A DNA stretch of 64,000 nt from Roseitranquillus sediminis. Its GTDB lineage: Bacteria; Pseudomonadota; Alphaproteobacteria; Rhodobacterales; Rhodobacteraceae. This document shows, piece by piece, positions 1 through 9,418 of this stretch; position 1 is the first letter of the stretch; every line of letters begins with the position of its first letter. The DNA is taken from contig NZ_JAFFOB010000005.1 in NCBI RefSeq assembly GCF_016918935.1, positions 248,001-312,000 on the forward strand, read 5' to 3'. Both the position numbers and the translations under genes were made by a program. The notes under the pieces were generated by a model. That model did no database searches and was not told where the DNA came from. It saw nothing but the letters and a program-made list of their open reading frames with translations.

Positions 1-2
1 GC

Positions 3-470
3 GGTGAGATGGCCCAAAGTCGCGGCGCCGGCCCGGCGATGGACGACCTCGTCGGCCGGCTCGGCGCCCGGATCGGGCTCGAGGCGATCACCCGCCTGCA
101 TCCCGCCGACAGCCACATCCCCGAGAAGACCGCCACCGTCCTCGCCGCCGCCTGGTCCGAGCCGGCCGAGCGCTGGCCCGAGCCGCCCGTCCCGCGCCCG
201 CTGACCCTCTGGCGCCCCGAGCCAGTGACGGCCCCCGACTGCCCCGACGTCCCCGGCGCCTTCCGCTGGCGCGGCCGCCTCCACGCCACCGGCGCCACCA
301 CTGGACCCGAACGCATCGCCCCCGAATGGTGGCTCGACGAGCCGGACTGGCGCTCGGGCGTGCGCGACTACTGGCGAGTGACCACCGCAGAGGGCGACCG
401 GCTCTGGCTCTTCTACGCCCACGGCGCCGGCCTCTCGCCCGGCTGGTTCTGCCACGGCCGCTTCGCCTGA
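3..470 (+). CDS. imuB: ImuB-type Y-family DNA polymerase homologue, C-terminal part
   Basis: This frame is open to the left edge of the window, so the gene begins outside and only about the last 155 residues are present. The tail has the typical ImuB C-terminal pattern: GPERIAPEWW, then RDYWRV, then a WLFYAH segment, ending in WFCHGRFA. ImuB is a catalytically weak Y-family polymerase relative that bridges ImuA and DnaE2 in SOS mutagenesis (family knowledge). The polymerase core is not visible here. No dnaE2 follows directly; the next gene is an unrelated DUF2794 protein. An ATG at base 9 exists but lies in mid-domain and is not taken as the start. The family call is fairly sure, but the fragment is short. 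Confidence 0.8.
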   Translation, partial: GEMAQSRGAGPAMDDLVGRLGARIGLEAITRLHPADSHIPEKTATVLAAAWSEPAERWPEPPVPRPLTLWRPEPVTAPDCPDVPGAFRWRGRLHATGATTGPERIAPEWWLDEPDWRSGVRDYWRVTTAEGDRLWLFYAHGAGLSPGWFCHGRFA

Positions 471-504
471 CCCCGCTCTGGTCATCGGCCGGCCCAGCGC
501 AACC

Positions 505-527
505 GCGCCGCTCCGCAGGAGCGGCGC
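505..527. terminator. Perfect 10-bp hairpin downstream of imuB
   Basis: GCGCCGCTCC and GGAGCGGCGC are exact inverted repeats around a 3-base GCA loop, 35 bases after the imuB stop. No T-run follows, so it is either a weak intrinsic terminator or a palindromic repeat unit. The hairpin is seen directly; its role is inferred. Confidence 0.5.
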
Positions 528-645
528 CCGGCCCAACGGGAGGGGTCGCATCCGTCTCGGCGGATGCGGGCCCCGACGGGCGGGAGCGCACCCGAAGCGG
601 ACAGTACGCTTGATTCCCGCCCGCCGAGCGCCCACTCTCGCCCCG

Positions 646-984
646 ATGACGGTCACGCCGCCGATCCCGTTCCGCCCCGAGCCCGAGACGGTCGCGTTCG
701 ACCGCGCCGAACTGGGCGCGATCCTGACCCTCTACGGCCGCATGGTGGCGGCAGGCGAATGGCGGGACTACGGCATGTCCTTCCTGCGCGACGTCGCGAT
801 CTTCTCCGTCTTCCGCCGCACCGCCGAGCATCCGATCTACCGGATCGAGAAGCGGCCCCGCCTGCGCAACCGACAAGGCATGTACGCCGTCGTCGCGATG
901 GACGGCCAGATCCTCAAGCGCGGGCACGACCTGCGAACCGTGCTGCGCGTCCTCGAACGCAAGCTGATCCGCTCCGTCGATTGA
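646..984 (+). CDS. DUF2794 domain protein
   Basis: This 112-residue soluble protein matches the DUF2794 family, which is widespread in Alphaproteobacteria and has no established function. Typical segments are the start PPIPFRPEPE, the middle EWRDYGMSFL and IFSVFRRT, and the basic end VLRVLERKL. I start at the ATG at 646, because the upstream in-frame TTG at 610 would add a low-complexity leader. It sits alone between imuB and a convergent NlpC/P60 gene. No membrane segment or signal peptide is visible. Confidence 0.85.
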   Translation: MTVTPPIPFRPEPETVAFDRAELGAILTLYGRMVAAGEWRDYGMSFLRDVAIFSVFRRTAEHPIYRIEKRPRLRNRQGMYAVVAMDGQILKRGHDLRTVLRVLERKLIRSVD

Positions 985-990
985 GGCTGT

Positions 991-1839
991 CTAGTTCCGC
1001 CCGCCGTCTCCCGTCGCGAGGCGGCGGAGCGAGGTCACGGGGCCGTCTCCCTGCGCCTCGATCCGCGCCAGCGCCTCGGCGAGGGGTTCGAAGGTCACCG
1101 CCATCGCGTGCGCGTTGGCGTGGAGCAGGCGATTCGTGTCGGCCAACCAGCCGACATGGCCGCGCCAGAAGATCAGGTCGCCGCGACGGAGCGGCGCACC
1201 GTCTGGCAGGCGCGTGCCCAGCGCCTGCTCCTGCTGGTCGCTGTCACCCGGGCAGGCGATGCCGCAGGCGAGGCAGGCGACCTGCACCAGGCCCGAGCAG
1301 TCGATCCCGTCGCCGGTGTTCCCCGCCCAGAGATAGGGCGTGCCGAGGAACATCTCCGCCACGCTCAAGGGGTCCGTCATCGGCGCGTCGATCCGGCGAA
1401 GATGGGCGTCCGGGAGAAAGCCGCCTGCCGTGCGCGCCCACCGCCCCTCGACTGCCTCGACCGCGACGCGCCCGCCGAACGGCAGGCGCGCGACCGGCGG
1501 CAGCTTCAGGTCGGGCTCAGGATAGAGGTGCGTATGCCGCCGTGTCACCGCATGGGTGGCGCTCGTTCTAGGCGCGAGGTCGGCGGTAGCGACGTAGCCT
1601 ACGTAGCCGTCCTTCGCGACGCGGGCGAAGCTCCAGCCCTCCCGCTCCTCGATGACCTCGACCTGGTCGCCGAGCAGGATCTGCCGGTCGCGCGCCCCGT
1701 CCGGCCTCGCGTGCAGGAACGTGGCAAAGACGGCGACCTGCCGCGGCTCCGGCCGAACGAGGCGCGCGGACTCCACCTGCCCGGCCAGAGCCTCCGCCGC
1801 GACCCGCTCGTTCGCGAAGAGCAGCCGCCTGTCGCCCAC
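991..1839 (-). CDS. SH3-domain NlpC/P60 (C40) peptidase
   Basis: This 282-residue cysteine peptidase probably cuts the peptide stems of peptidoglycan or muropeptides. Two SH3-like regions cover roughly residues 30-150. The NlpC/P60 domain follows, with the catalytic cysteine C181 in DCSGLVQ, a histidine at H228 in RGHVG and a third polar residue near H240. No signal peptide is visible, which fits the cytoplasmic muropeptide-recycling members of the family. The GTG start lies 6 bases after the stop of the upstream aminopeptidase gene, and a GAGGGG ribosome-binding site overlaps that stop, so the two are co-transcribed. Together they suggest peptide-stem breakdown (inference). Confidence 0.88.
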   Translation of the reverse strand: MGDRRLLFANERVAAEALAGQVESARLVRPEPRQVAVFATFLHARPDGARDRQILLGDQVEVIEEREGWSFARVAKDGYVGYVATADLAPRTSATHAVTRRHTHLYPEPDLKLPPVARLPFGGRVAVEAVEGRWARTAGGFLPDAHLRRIDAPMTDPLSVAEMFLGTPYLWAGNTGDGIDCSGLVQVACLACGIACPGDSDQQEQALGTRLPDGAPLRRGDLIFWRGHVGWLADTNRLLHANAHAMAVTFEPLAEALARIEAQGDGPVTSLRRLATGDGGRN

Positions 1840-1845
1840 TGCCCC

Positions 1846-3243
<1,398 letters not shown>

Positions 3244-3309
3244 GCGGGACATCCGTCTGGCGTGCCGCGTCACCCTATCCCCGTGGCAAGCGTTCGCAAG
3301 CCGCTTCCG

Positions 3310-3786
3310 TCAGGCGCCGGGGTCGAGCGGATCGGGCACGCGTTCGCCCGCAGGAAAGGCGACGGTCAGCGCCTCCTCCGCCAGCCGAACGAGACGGCTG
3401 AAGGTCGCGGCAAAGGCCGCACCGTCGCCGGAAACGCCGGTATGGACCACGTCGATCGCCACCCGCTGGATCGCCTTCAGCCCGATCTGTCCGGTCGGCG
3501 CGATCAGGGTGCGCGCCTCGGCTACCACCCGCTCCGCATCCCCGGCGCGCCATGCCGCCGTCATGGCGGCAAGCGTGTCGCCGAGGTCGTCGAAGGTCGT
3601 CCCGACCCGCCGCGCCGCCTCGCGGTCCCCGACCAGCGCCACCAGATCCTCGATGCAGGTCGGGTCCACGCGGACCGTCTCGAAGACCTGCAGCTGCTTG
3701 ACGTTGTTCACCAAATCACCCGTTACGCTCAACCTCACCAGGTGCGGAACATCCTCGTGCCGGCTCAACAAATCCTTGATCCCCAT
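3310..3786 (-). CDS. Conserved hypothetical protein, probably helical
   Basis: I do not recognise a named family in this 158-residue protein. It is soluble, without signal peptide or membrane segment. It is rich in predicted helix, with regular Leu, Val and Ala spacing and conserved-looking stretches such as HLVRLSVTGDLVNNVKQLQVFETV and a tail rich in Pro and Asp. The start at MGIKDLL is supported by a GGAAGGAC ribosome-binding site 9-10 bases upstream. It is divergent from the carbonic anhydrase gene, with 67 bases between them. High third-position G+C supports real coding. Confidence 0.6.
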   Translation of the reverse strand: MGIKDLLSRHEDVPHLVRLSVTGDLVNNVKQLQVFETVRVDPTCIEDLVALVGDREAARRVGTTFDDLGDTLAAMTAAWRAGDAERVVAEARTLIAPTGQIGLKAIQRVAIDVVHTGVSGDGAAFAATFSRLVRLAEEALTVAFPAGERVPDPLDPGA

Positions 3787-3853
3787 TGGCAATGTCCTTC
3801 CAATGCCGCGCAAATCGAGCGCAAGGGCGACCGCGGGACCGAGAGGAGATTCA

Positions 3854-4495
3854 ATGGACTGGGCAAGGCCGCTTCCGAAGTACTTCGTGCAGCGCTATCA
3901 CGGCTGGCGCGCGACAACGCATGCCGAAAACAAGGCCTGGTATCGTCGCCTCGCGGAGGAAGGACAGCGACCCCGGGGCATGGTGATCGCCTGCTGCGAC
4001 AGCCGGGTGCACGTCACCTCGATCTTCGGCGCGGACCAGGGCGAGTTCTTTATCCACCGCAACATCGCCAACCTCGTGCCGCCATTCGAGACCGGTGGCG
4101 GTCAGCACGGCACCTCGGCAGCGGTGGAGTATGCGGTCACGGCACTCAAGGTCTCGCACCTGATCGTGCTGGGGCACTCGAACTGCGGCGGCGTCGCCGG
4201 ATGCCACGCCATGTGCTCGGGCGAGGCGCCGGAGCTCGAGGAACAGTCGAGCTTCGTCGGCCGCTGGATGGACATCCTGCGCCCGGGCTACGAGCGGGTG
4301 CGCGAGCGCGGCGGCGGCCAGACGGAACTCGAGCACGAGGCGGTGCTGGTCTCGCTGGAGAACCTGATGACGTTCCCGTTCGTGCGCGAGGCGGTGGAGG
4401 CAGAGCGCCTGTCGCTGCACGGTCTCTGGGTCGACATCGGCGACGGGCGCCTCTTGCAACACGACCCGAAGAGCCACGCCTTCGAGCCGGTCTGA
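3854..4495 (+). CDS. Beta-class carbonic anhydrase
   Basis: This 213-residue enzyme interconverts CO2 and bicarbonate. The zinc site is complete: C47, D49 and R51 in the CxDxR motif, H108 and C111 in GHSNCGG. The segment FFIHRNIAN is also typical of the family. The start follows a strong GAGAGGAG ribosome-binding site. The P450 gene begins 4 bases after the stop, so the two are probably translated from one message. Cytosolic, with no signal peptide. The family assignment is very sure; a physiological link to the P450 is only inferred from spacing. Confidence 0.95.
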   Translation: MDWARPLPKYFVQRYHGWRATTHAENKAWYRRLAEEGQRPRGMVIACCDSRVHVTSIFGADQGEFFIHRNIANLVPPFETGGGQHGTSAAVEYAVTALKVSHLIVLGHSNCGGVAGCHAMCSGEAPELEEQSSFVGRWMDILRPGYERVRERGGGQTELEHEAVLVSLENLMTFPFVREAVEAERLSLHGLWVDIGDGRLLQHDPKSHAFEPV

Positions 4496-4499
4496 GCCG

Positions 4500-5747
4500 A
4501 TGCTCGAGCTTCCGCGCGATCCCGCCTTCGACGCGACGGTGCCGCTCCTGCGCGATCCCTACCGCTACATCTCGCGCCGGGCGAGCGAGCTTGGCTCCGA
4601 CGCCTTCCGCACGCGCCTGATGGGTCGCCGGACCGTCTGCCTCACCGGACCGGCGGGGGCCGCTCTCTTCTACCGTCACCCCGCGCTCCGACGGCAGGGC
4701 GCCATACCGGCCCCGGTGCGGCAGGTGCTCTTCGGCCCGACCGGCGTGGTGCAGGGGCTCGACGGCGCGCGTCACCGACGACGCAAGGCCATGTTCCTCG
4801 AGATGATGTCCGAAGCGCGGATGGACGCGCTCGACCGCCTCGTGCTCGACCGGATCGACGGGCGCATCCCCGCCTGGTCCGACGACGTCGACCTCTATCG
4901 CGAGACACGTACCCTTCTTGCAGCCGCAGCATGCGAGTGGTCGGGCGTGCCGCTTGGAGAAGCGGAAGTCGCGACGCGTGCGGACCAGCTGGACGACGAG
5001 TTCCGTTTCGCCGGGACAGTCGGCCCGGCCCACCTGCTCGGCGTCAGGTCGCGCAAGGAGACGCAGGCTTGGATTGGCGGCGTCATCGACGCGGTGCGTC
5101 AGGGGCAGCTCGACCCGCCGCACGACAGCCCGGCCGCCATCGTGGCGCGCTGGACCGGCCTCGACGGTGCGCCGTTGCCGCGGGAGATCGCGGCGGCCGA
5201 GCTGCTGAGCGTCCTGCGGCCCACCGTGGCGGTGGCGGTCTGGGTCGTGTTCCTCGCCCACGCGCTGCACCGGCACCCGACGCTCAGGCCCGCGGTGGCG
5301 GACGATTCCGCCTACCGCCACGCCTTCGTGCAGGAGGTGCGCAGAACCTACCCGTTCTTCCCGCTGCTCGCGGCCATCGCCGAGGACGACGTCCCGCTCG
5401 ACGGCGCCCGCATCCTCGCCGGCAGCCGGGTGCTGCTCGACCTCTGGGGCACAAATCGGCATCCGCAGGCGTGGATCGACGGCGGCGCGTTCCGGCCCGA
5501 GCGCTTCCGCGGCTGGCCCGGCGACCCGTTCACGATGATCCCGCAGGGCGGCGCTGAATACGCGACGCACCACCGCTGCCCGGGGGAGTGGATCACGATC
5601 CGGCTGATGGAAATCTTCGCCGACCTGCTGGCCGCTCGCCTCGACTACCGCGTGCTGACACCGGCGGCGCAGCCCGACATGAGCAGACTGCCCGCCCTGC
5701 CCCCCGGCGGCTTCCGCATCGGGCGGGTCCGCCGGCGCCGGGACTGA
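4500..5747 (+). CDS. CYP152-family P450 fatty-acid peroxygenase
   Basis: This 415-residue cytochrome P450 resembles the CYP152 group (P450-BSbeta, P450-SPalpha, OleT), which use H2O2 directly to hydroxylate or decarboxylate fatty acids. The haem cysteine is C360 in HRCPGEWITI, preceded by the CYP152-type IPQGG motif. The Arg-Pro pair that replaces the usual acid-alcohol pair and binds the substrate carboxylate is R240-P241 in LRPTVAV. The position that is His85 in OleT is Gln85 here (VVQGLDG), as in the hydroxylating members. That predicts mainly hydroxylation rather than alkene formation. It follows carbonic anhydrase by 4 bases and is convergent with asd. No redox-partner gene is nearby, as expected for a peroxygenase. 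Confidence 0.92.
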   Translation: MLELPRDPAFDATVPLLRDPYRYISRRASELGSDAFRTRLMGRRTVCLTGPAGAALFYRHPALRRQGAIPAPVRQVLFGPTGVVQGLDGARHRRRKAMFLEMMSEARMDALDRLVLDRIDGRIPAWSDDVDLYRETRTLLAAAACEWSGVPLGEAEVATRADQLDDEFRFAGTVGPAHLLGVRSRKETQAWIGGVIDAVRQGQLDPPHDSPAAIVARWTGLDGAPLPREIAAAELLSVLRPTVAVAVWVVFLAHALHRHPTLRPAVADDSAYRHAFVQEVRRTYPFFPLLAAIAEDDVPLDGARILAGSRVLLDLWGTNRHPQAWIDGGAFRPERFRGWPGDPFTMIPQGGAEYATHHRCPGEWITIRLMEIFADLLAARLDYRVLTPAAQPDMSRLPALPPGGFRIGRVRRRRD

Positions 5748-5758
5748 GCCGGGCTCAG
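5744..5758. repeat. Palindrome carrying both stop codons of two convergent genes
   Basis: CTGAGC and GCTCAG flank a CGG loop. The left arm contains the TGA of the P450 gene and the right arm the TGA of asd on the other strand. It may act as a short bidirectional terminator, but the stem is only 6 bp and has no T-run. Confidence 0.4.
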
Positions 5759-6777
5759 CCCTTCTTCAGCACCTCGCGCCCGACCAGCTCGGCGATCTGC
5801 ACCGCGTTCAGCGCCGCGCCCTTCCTCAGGTTGTCGCTGACGACCCAGATGTTCAGGCCGTTCTCGATGGTGGAGTCCTGCCGGATGCGGCTGACGAAGG
5901 TGGCGAAGTCGCCCACGCACTCGACCGGCGTGACATAGCCACCGTCCTCGCGCTTGTCGACGACCATGATCCCCGGCGCCTCGCGCAGGATGTCGCGCGC
6001 CTCGTCCTCATCGAGGAACTCCTCGAACTCGACATTGACCGCCTCGGAATGGCCGACGAAGACCGGGACGCGCACGCAGGTCGCCGTGATCTTGATCGCG
6101 GGATCGATGATCTTCTTGGTCTCGGCGACCATCTTCCACTCTTCCTTGGTCGAGCCGTCGTCGAGGAAGACGTCGATGTGCGGGATCACGTTGAAGGCGA
6201 TCTGCTTGGGGTAGACCTTGGGCGCGACCTCCTGACTGGGGACATACATGCCCTTGGTCTGGTCCCAGAGCTCGTCCATCGCCTCCTTGCCCGAGCCCGA
6301 GACCGACTGGTAGGTCGAGACCACAACGCGCTTGATCTTCGCCCGGTCATGCAGCGGCTTCAGCGCCACGACCATTTGCGCGGTCGAGCAGTTGGGGTTG
6401 GCGATGATGTTGCGCTTGGTGCAGCCCGCCACGGCCTCGGGGTTCACCTCGGGCACGATCAGCGGCACGTCGCGGTCGTAGCGGTAGAGCGACGAATTGT
6501 CGATCACCATGCAGCCCGCCTTGGCCGCGCGCGGCGCGTACTCCTTCGTGGCGTCGGAGCCGATGGCGAAGAGCGCGATGTCCCATCCGGTGAAGTCGAA
6601 CTGCTCGATGTCCTTGGTCACCAGCGTCCTGTCGCCGAAGCTGACCTCGGTTCCCAGCGAGCGGCGCGAGGCGAGCGCGGCGATCTCGTCCACAGGAAAC
6701 TGGCGCTCGGCCAGAATGTTCAGCATCTCGTGCCCCACGTTGCCCGTGGCGCCGGCGACGACGACCTTGTAGCCCAT
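5755..6777 (-). CDS. asd: Aspartate-semialdehyde dehydrogenase
   Basis: This 340-residue enzyme reduces aspartyl phosphate to aspartate semialdehyde with NADPH, the branch point to lysine/diaminopimelate, threonine and methionine. The N-terminal nucleotide-binding motif is GATGNVG (residues 9-15). The catalytic cysteine is C130 in NPNCSTAQM, and the phosphate/substrate region around SVSGSGKEAM is intact. Length is normal for the family. The start is fixed by a GGAGGAT ribosome-binding site. It lies downstream of a glycosyltransferase gene on the same strand with a 58-base gap, and may or may not share its transcript. Confidence 0.97.
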   Translation of the reverse strand: MGYKVVVAGATGNVGHEMLNILAERQFPVDEIAALASRRSLGTEVSFGDRTLVTKDIEQFDFTGWDIALFAIGSDATKEYAPRAAKAGCMVIDNSSLYRYDRDVPLIVPEVNPEAVAGCTKRNIIANPNCSTAQMVVALKPLHDRAKIKRVVVSTYQSVSGSGKEAMDELWDQTKGMYVPSQEVAPKVYPKQIAFNVIPHIDVFLDDGSTKEEWKMVAETKKIIDPAIKITATCVRVPVFVGHSEAVNVEFEEFLDEDEARDILREAPGIMVVDKREDGGYVTPVECVGDFATFVSRIRQDSTIENGLNIWVVSDNLRKGAALNAVQIAELVGREVLKKG

Positions 6778-6835
6778 CTGATCCTCCGGAAGCGGTCGCG
6801 CGGCCTCTAACGGATCGGACGCCTGAGGGAAAGGG

Positions 6836-7870
6836 TCAGCGGCCGAGAAGCCGCCGATAGACCGCGATCAGCGCCTCGGCCTCGCGCTCGATCCCGAAGC
6901 GCGCCTCGACATGGGCTCGGGCGGCGCGCGCCATCTGCAGCCGCTCCTCCGGCGTGTCGACCAGCGCTCTCATCGCGTCGGTGAACGCCTCCGGATCGTC
7001 GGGCGGGACCAGCCGTCCCGTCTCGCCATCCCGGACCAGGGCGGGGAACGCGCCCACCGTCGTCGCCACCACCGGCACGCCCGAGGCCATCGCCTCGAGC
7101 GGAGTGAGGCCAAAGCCCTCCCACCGCTGCGGAGCCGCGTAGACGTCCATCGCCGCATAATGCCGCGTCAGCGCATCCCATGGCAGGTGCGCCACCCAGC
7201 GCAGCCGCCCCGCCAGGCCCGCCGCGGCCACCTTTCGCTGCAGCTCCTCGCGGAAGGCGGTATCGTCCGGCCGCCCGACGATCAGGCAGCGCAGGTCGGG
7301 CCGGTCCGGCATCAGGCGCAGCATCGCCTCGACCAGCACGTCGGTTCCCTTCTGGTGCCGAACGCGGCCGAAGCAGCCGACCCAGGTGCCGGGCTCGAGC
7401 TCCAGTTCGTTACGCAGGGAGGCCTTGTCTGGCGCGGGCCGAAATGCCTCGGTGTCGACACCGTGCATGACCACCTCGGCCGGCCGCTCAAGATAGGCGG
7501 CGGCCTGCGGCGAGGTCGCCACCACCGCGTCCATCCGCTCGATCAGCCAGCGCGTGAACCTCGTGTGCCGCCGCTGCGCCGCCGAGGTGAAAAGAAGCCG
7601 CAGGTCGCGACGCAGGACGTTTCGCAGGATTAGACCCAGCACCATCTCGGTGTTGCGCCGCGCGTGCCAGACTCGCGGCCCGCCGGGCAGCGTCGCGGCG
7701 CGGACGAGGGGCACGTGCGGCACCCCGGGCGGCAGGCCCGGCCCCGTCGCCCAGACGCCAAGGCGCTTGTTCTGCACGGGGATGAGGCGGACCACCGTGG
7801 CGGTCACGCCCGACAGGCGTCGCTTCAGGTTCGGCGCGAGGACGTCGATCTGCTCGGGGCGCGGCTCCAT
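6836..7870 (-). CDS. GT4 glycosyltransferase, LpcC/LpsB-like (LPS core)
   Basis: This 344-residue GT-B glycosyltransferase belongs to family 4. The N-terminal half begins with IDVLAPNLKRRLSGVTATV, close to the start I know from the rhizobial LPS-core mannosyltransferases LpcC/LpsB. The C-terminal donor domain contains GCFGRVRHQKGTDVL and the nucleotide-sugar motif EGFGLTPLEAMASGVPVV with the E-x7-E pattern. It is cytoplasmic or peripheral to the inner membrane. A role in early LPS core assembly is inferred from the N-terminal match. The ATG at 7870 is used; the GTG one codon earlier is an alternative. Confidence 0.82.
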   Translation of the reverse strand: MEPRPEQIDVLAPNLKRRLSGVTATVVRLIPVQNKRLGVWATGPGLPPGVPHVPLVRAATLPGGPRVWHARRNTEMVLGLILRNVLRRDLRLLFTSAAQRRHTRFTRWLIERMDAVVATSPQAAAYLERPAEVVMHGVDTEAFRPAPDKASLRNELELEPGTWVGCFGRVRHQKGTDVLVEAMLRLMPDRPDLRCLIVGRPDDTAFREELQRKVAAAGLAGRLRWVAHLPWDALTRHYAAMDVYAAPQRWEGFGLTPLEAMASGVPVVATTVGAFPALVRDGETGRLVPPDDPEAFTDAMRALVDTPEERLQMARAARAHVEARFGIEREAEALIAVYRRLLGR

Positions 7871-7912
7871 CACCCCGTCATGGCCCGCGACGGCGCGCTT
7901 GGCCAGAGGCGG

Positions 7913-9418
7913 TCAGGCGAAGGTCTTGGCGTAGCGCTCGCGCAGCGCCGCCTTCTGCACCTTGCCCATGGTGTTGCGCGGCAGCTCGCTTACCGTCTCG
8001 ATCAGGCGCGGCTGCTTGTAGTTCGCCAGCCGCTCGCGCAGCGTTTCCTTGATCGCCTCGACGTCCGGTCCTTCGCCGTCTGGCACCAGCAGGGCCACGA
8101 CGGTCTCGCCGAAGTCCGGGTGCGGCGCGCCGATCACAGCACTCTCCAGCACGCCCGGCTGCTCGTCGAGGACCTGCTCGATCTCCTTGGGGTAGATGTT
8201 GTACCCGCCGGAGATGATGAGGTCCTTGTTGCGGCCCACGATCACGACGTAGCCGTCGGGGTCGATCTGGCCGAGGTCGCCGGTGATGAACCAGCCGTCC
8301 TTGCGCAGCTCCTCCGCCGTCTTCTCGGGCATCTGCCAGTATCCCTTGAAGACGTTGGGACCGCGCACCTCGATCACCCCGATCTCGCCCTGCGGCACCT
8401 CCTCGGTGGTGTCGGGCTTGACGATCCTCAGCTCCACCCCCGGTAACGGGAAGCCCACCGTGCCCGCGCGCCGCTCGCCGTCGTAGGGGTTCGAGGTGTT
8501 CATGTTGGTCTCGGTCATGCCGTAACGCTCGAGGATCCGGTGGCCGGTCCGCTCCTCGAAGCGCCGATGCACCTCGGCCAGCAGGGGCGCGGAGCCCGAG
8601 ACGAAGAGGCGCATGTTCCGCGTCGCCTCGCGGTCGAAGCGTGGGTCGTCCAGAAGCCGCGTGTAGAACGTCGGCACGCCCATCATCGCCGTGGCCTTCG
8701 GCAACGCCGCGATCACCGCGTCGGGCTCGAACTTCGGCAGGAAGATCATCGACGCGCCGGCCGCCAGGATCGTGTTCGTCGCGGTGAAGAGGCCGTGGGT
8801 GTGGAAGATGGGCAGCGCGTGGAGCAGCACGTCGTCCGCCGTGAAGCGCCAGTGCTCGACCAAAGTCTCGGCGTTCGACAGGAGATTGCCCTGCGTCAGC
8901 ATCGCACCCTTGGAACGGCCCGTCGTGCCCGAGGTGTAGAGGAACGCGGCGAGGTCGTCCCGCGCGCGCGGCACCGTGGGATAGGTCTCGGACTTGGACT
9001 TCGCAGCGTTCGCGATGCTGCCGTCTCCGTCGGCGCCGAGTGTCATGTGCTGCGCCCCGTACTGGTGCGCGATGTCGGCAAGCTTGGGGGCGGTCGGATC
9101 GCCGACCACCAGCTTCGCGCCCGAGTTCGACACAAAGTACTCGACCTCAGACGGTGTGTAGGCGGTGTTGAGCGGCAGGAACACGATACCCGCCTGGACG
9201 CAGGCAGCATAAAGCGCCAGTGCCTGCGGCGACTTCGGCACCTGCACGGCCAGCCGGTCGCGCGGCTGGAGGCCGCGGTCGGTCAGCAGGTGCGCGAAAC
9301 GCGCCGCCATGCGCAGGAACGCGTCGTGCGTCAGGACCGAGCCGTCGGGCAGGTGCAGGAACGGCGTATCGGCTCCGGCATGGCGACCGAAGAGGGTGTC
9401 GTAGAGCGGGTTCGTCAT
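7913..9418 (-). CDS. matB: Malonyl-CoA synthetase
   Basis: This 501-residue adenylate-forming enzyme joins malonate and CoA with ATP. The P-loop-like motif YTSGTTGRSKG lies at residues 161-171. The A5 motif ERYGMTETNMN and the C-terminal hinge and lysine (NTMGKVQKAAL) are present. Length and sequence fit MatB rather than a long-chain acyl-CoA synthetase. The start overlaps the stop of the malonyl-CoA decarboxylase gene by 4 bases (ATGA), and TRAP transporter genes lie upstream in the same unit. The operon would therefore import malonate, activate it here and decarboxylate it to acetyl-CoA. High confidence. Confidence 0.93.
   Translation of the reverse strand: MTNPLYDTLFGRHAGADTPFLHLPDGSVLTHDAFLRMAARFAHLLTDRGLQPRDRLAVQVPKSPQALALYAACVQAGIVFLPLNTAYTPSEVEYFVSNSGAKLVVGDPTAPKLADIAHQYGAQHMTLGADGDGSIANAAKSKSETYPTVPRARDDLAAFLYTSGTTGRSKGAMLTQGNLLSNAETLVEHWRFTADDVLLHALPIFHTHGLFTATNTILAAGASMIFLPKFEPDAVIAALPKATAMMGVPTFYTRLLDDPRFDREATRNMRLFVSGSAPLLAEVHRRFEERTGHRILERYGMTETNMNTSNPYDGERRAGTVGFPLPGVELRIVKPDTTEEVPQGEIGVIEVRGPNVFKGYWQMPEKTAEELRKDGWFITGDLGQIDPDGYVVIVGRNKDLIISGGYNIYPKEIEQVLDEQPGVLESAVIGAPHPDFGETVVALLVPDGEGPDVEAIKETLRERLANYKQPRLIETVSELPRNTMGKVQKAALRERYAKTFA

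Noticed and set aside
4146-5573. Minus-strand 475-codon frame over the P450 gene
   Set aside because: It is the complement of two well-supported genes and is Arg/Gly/His-rich without motifs.
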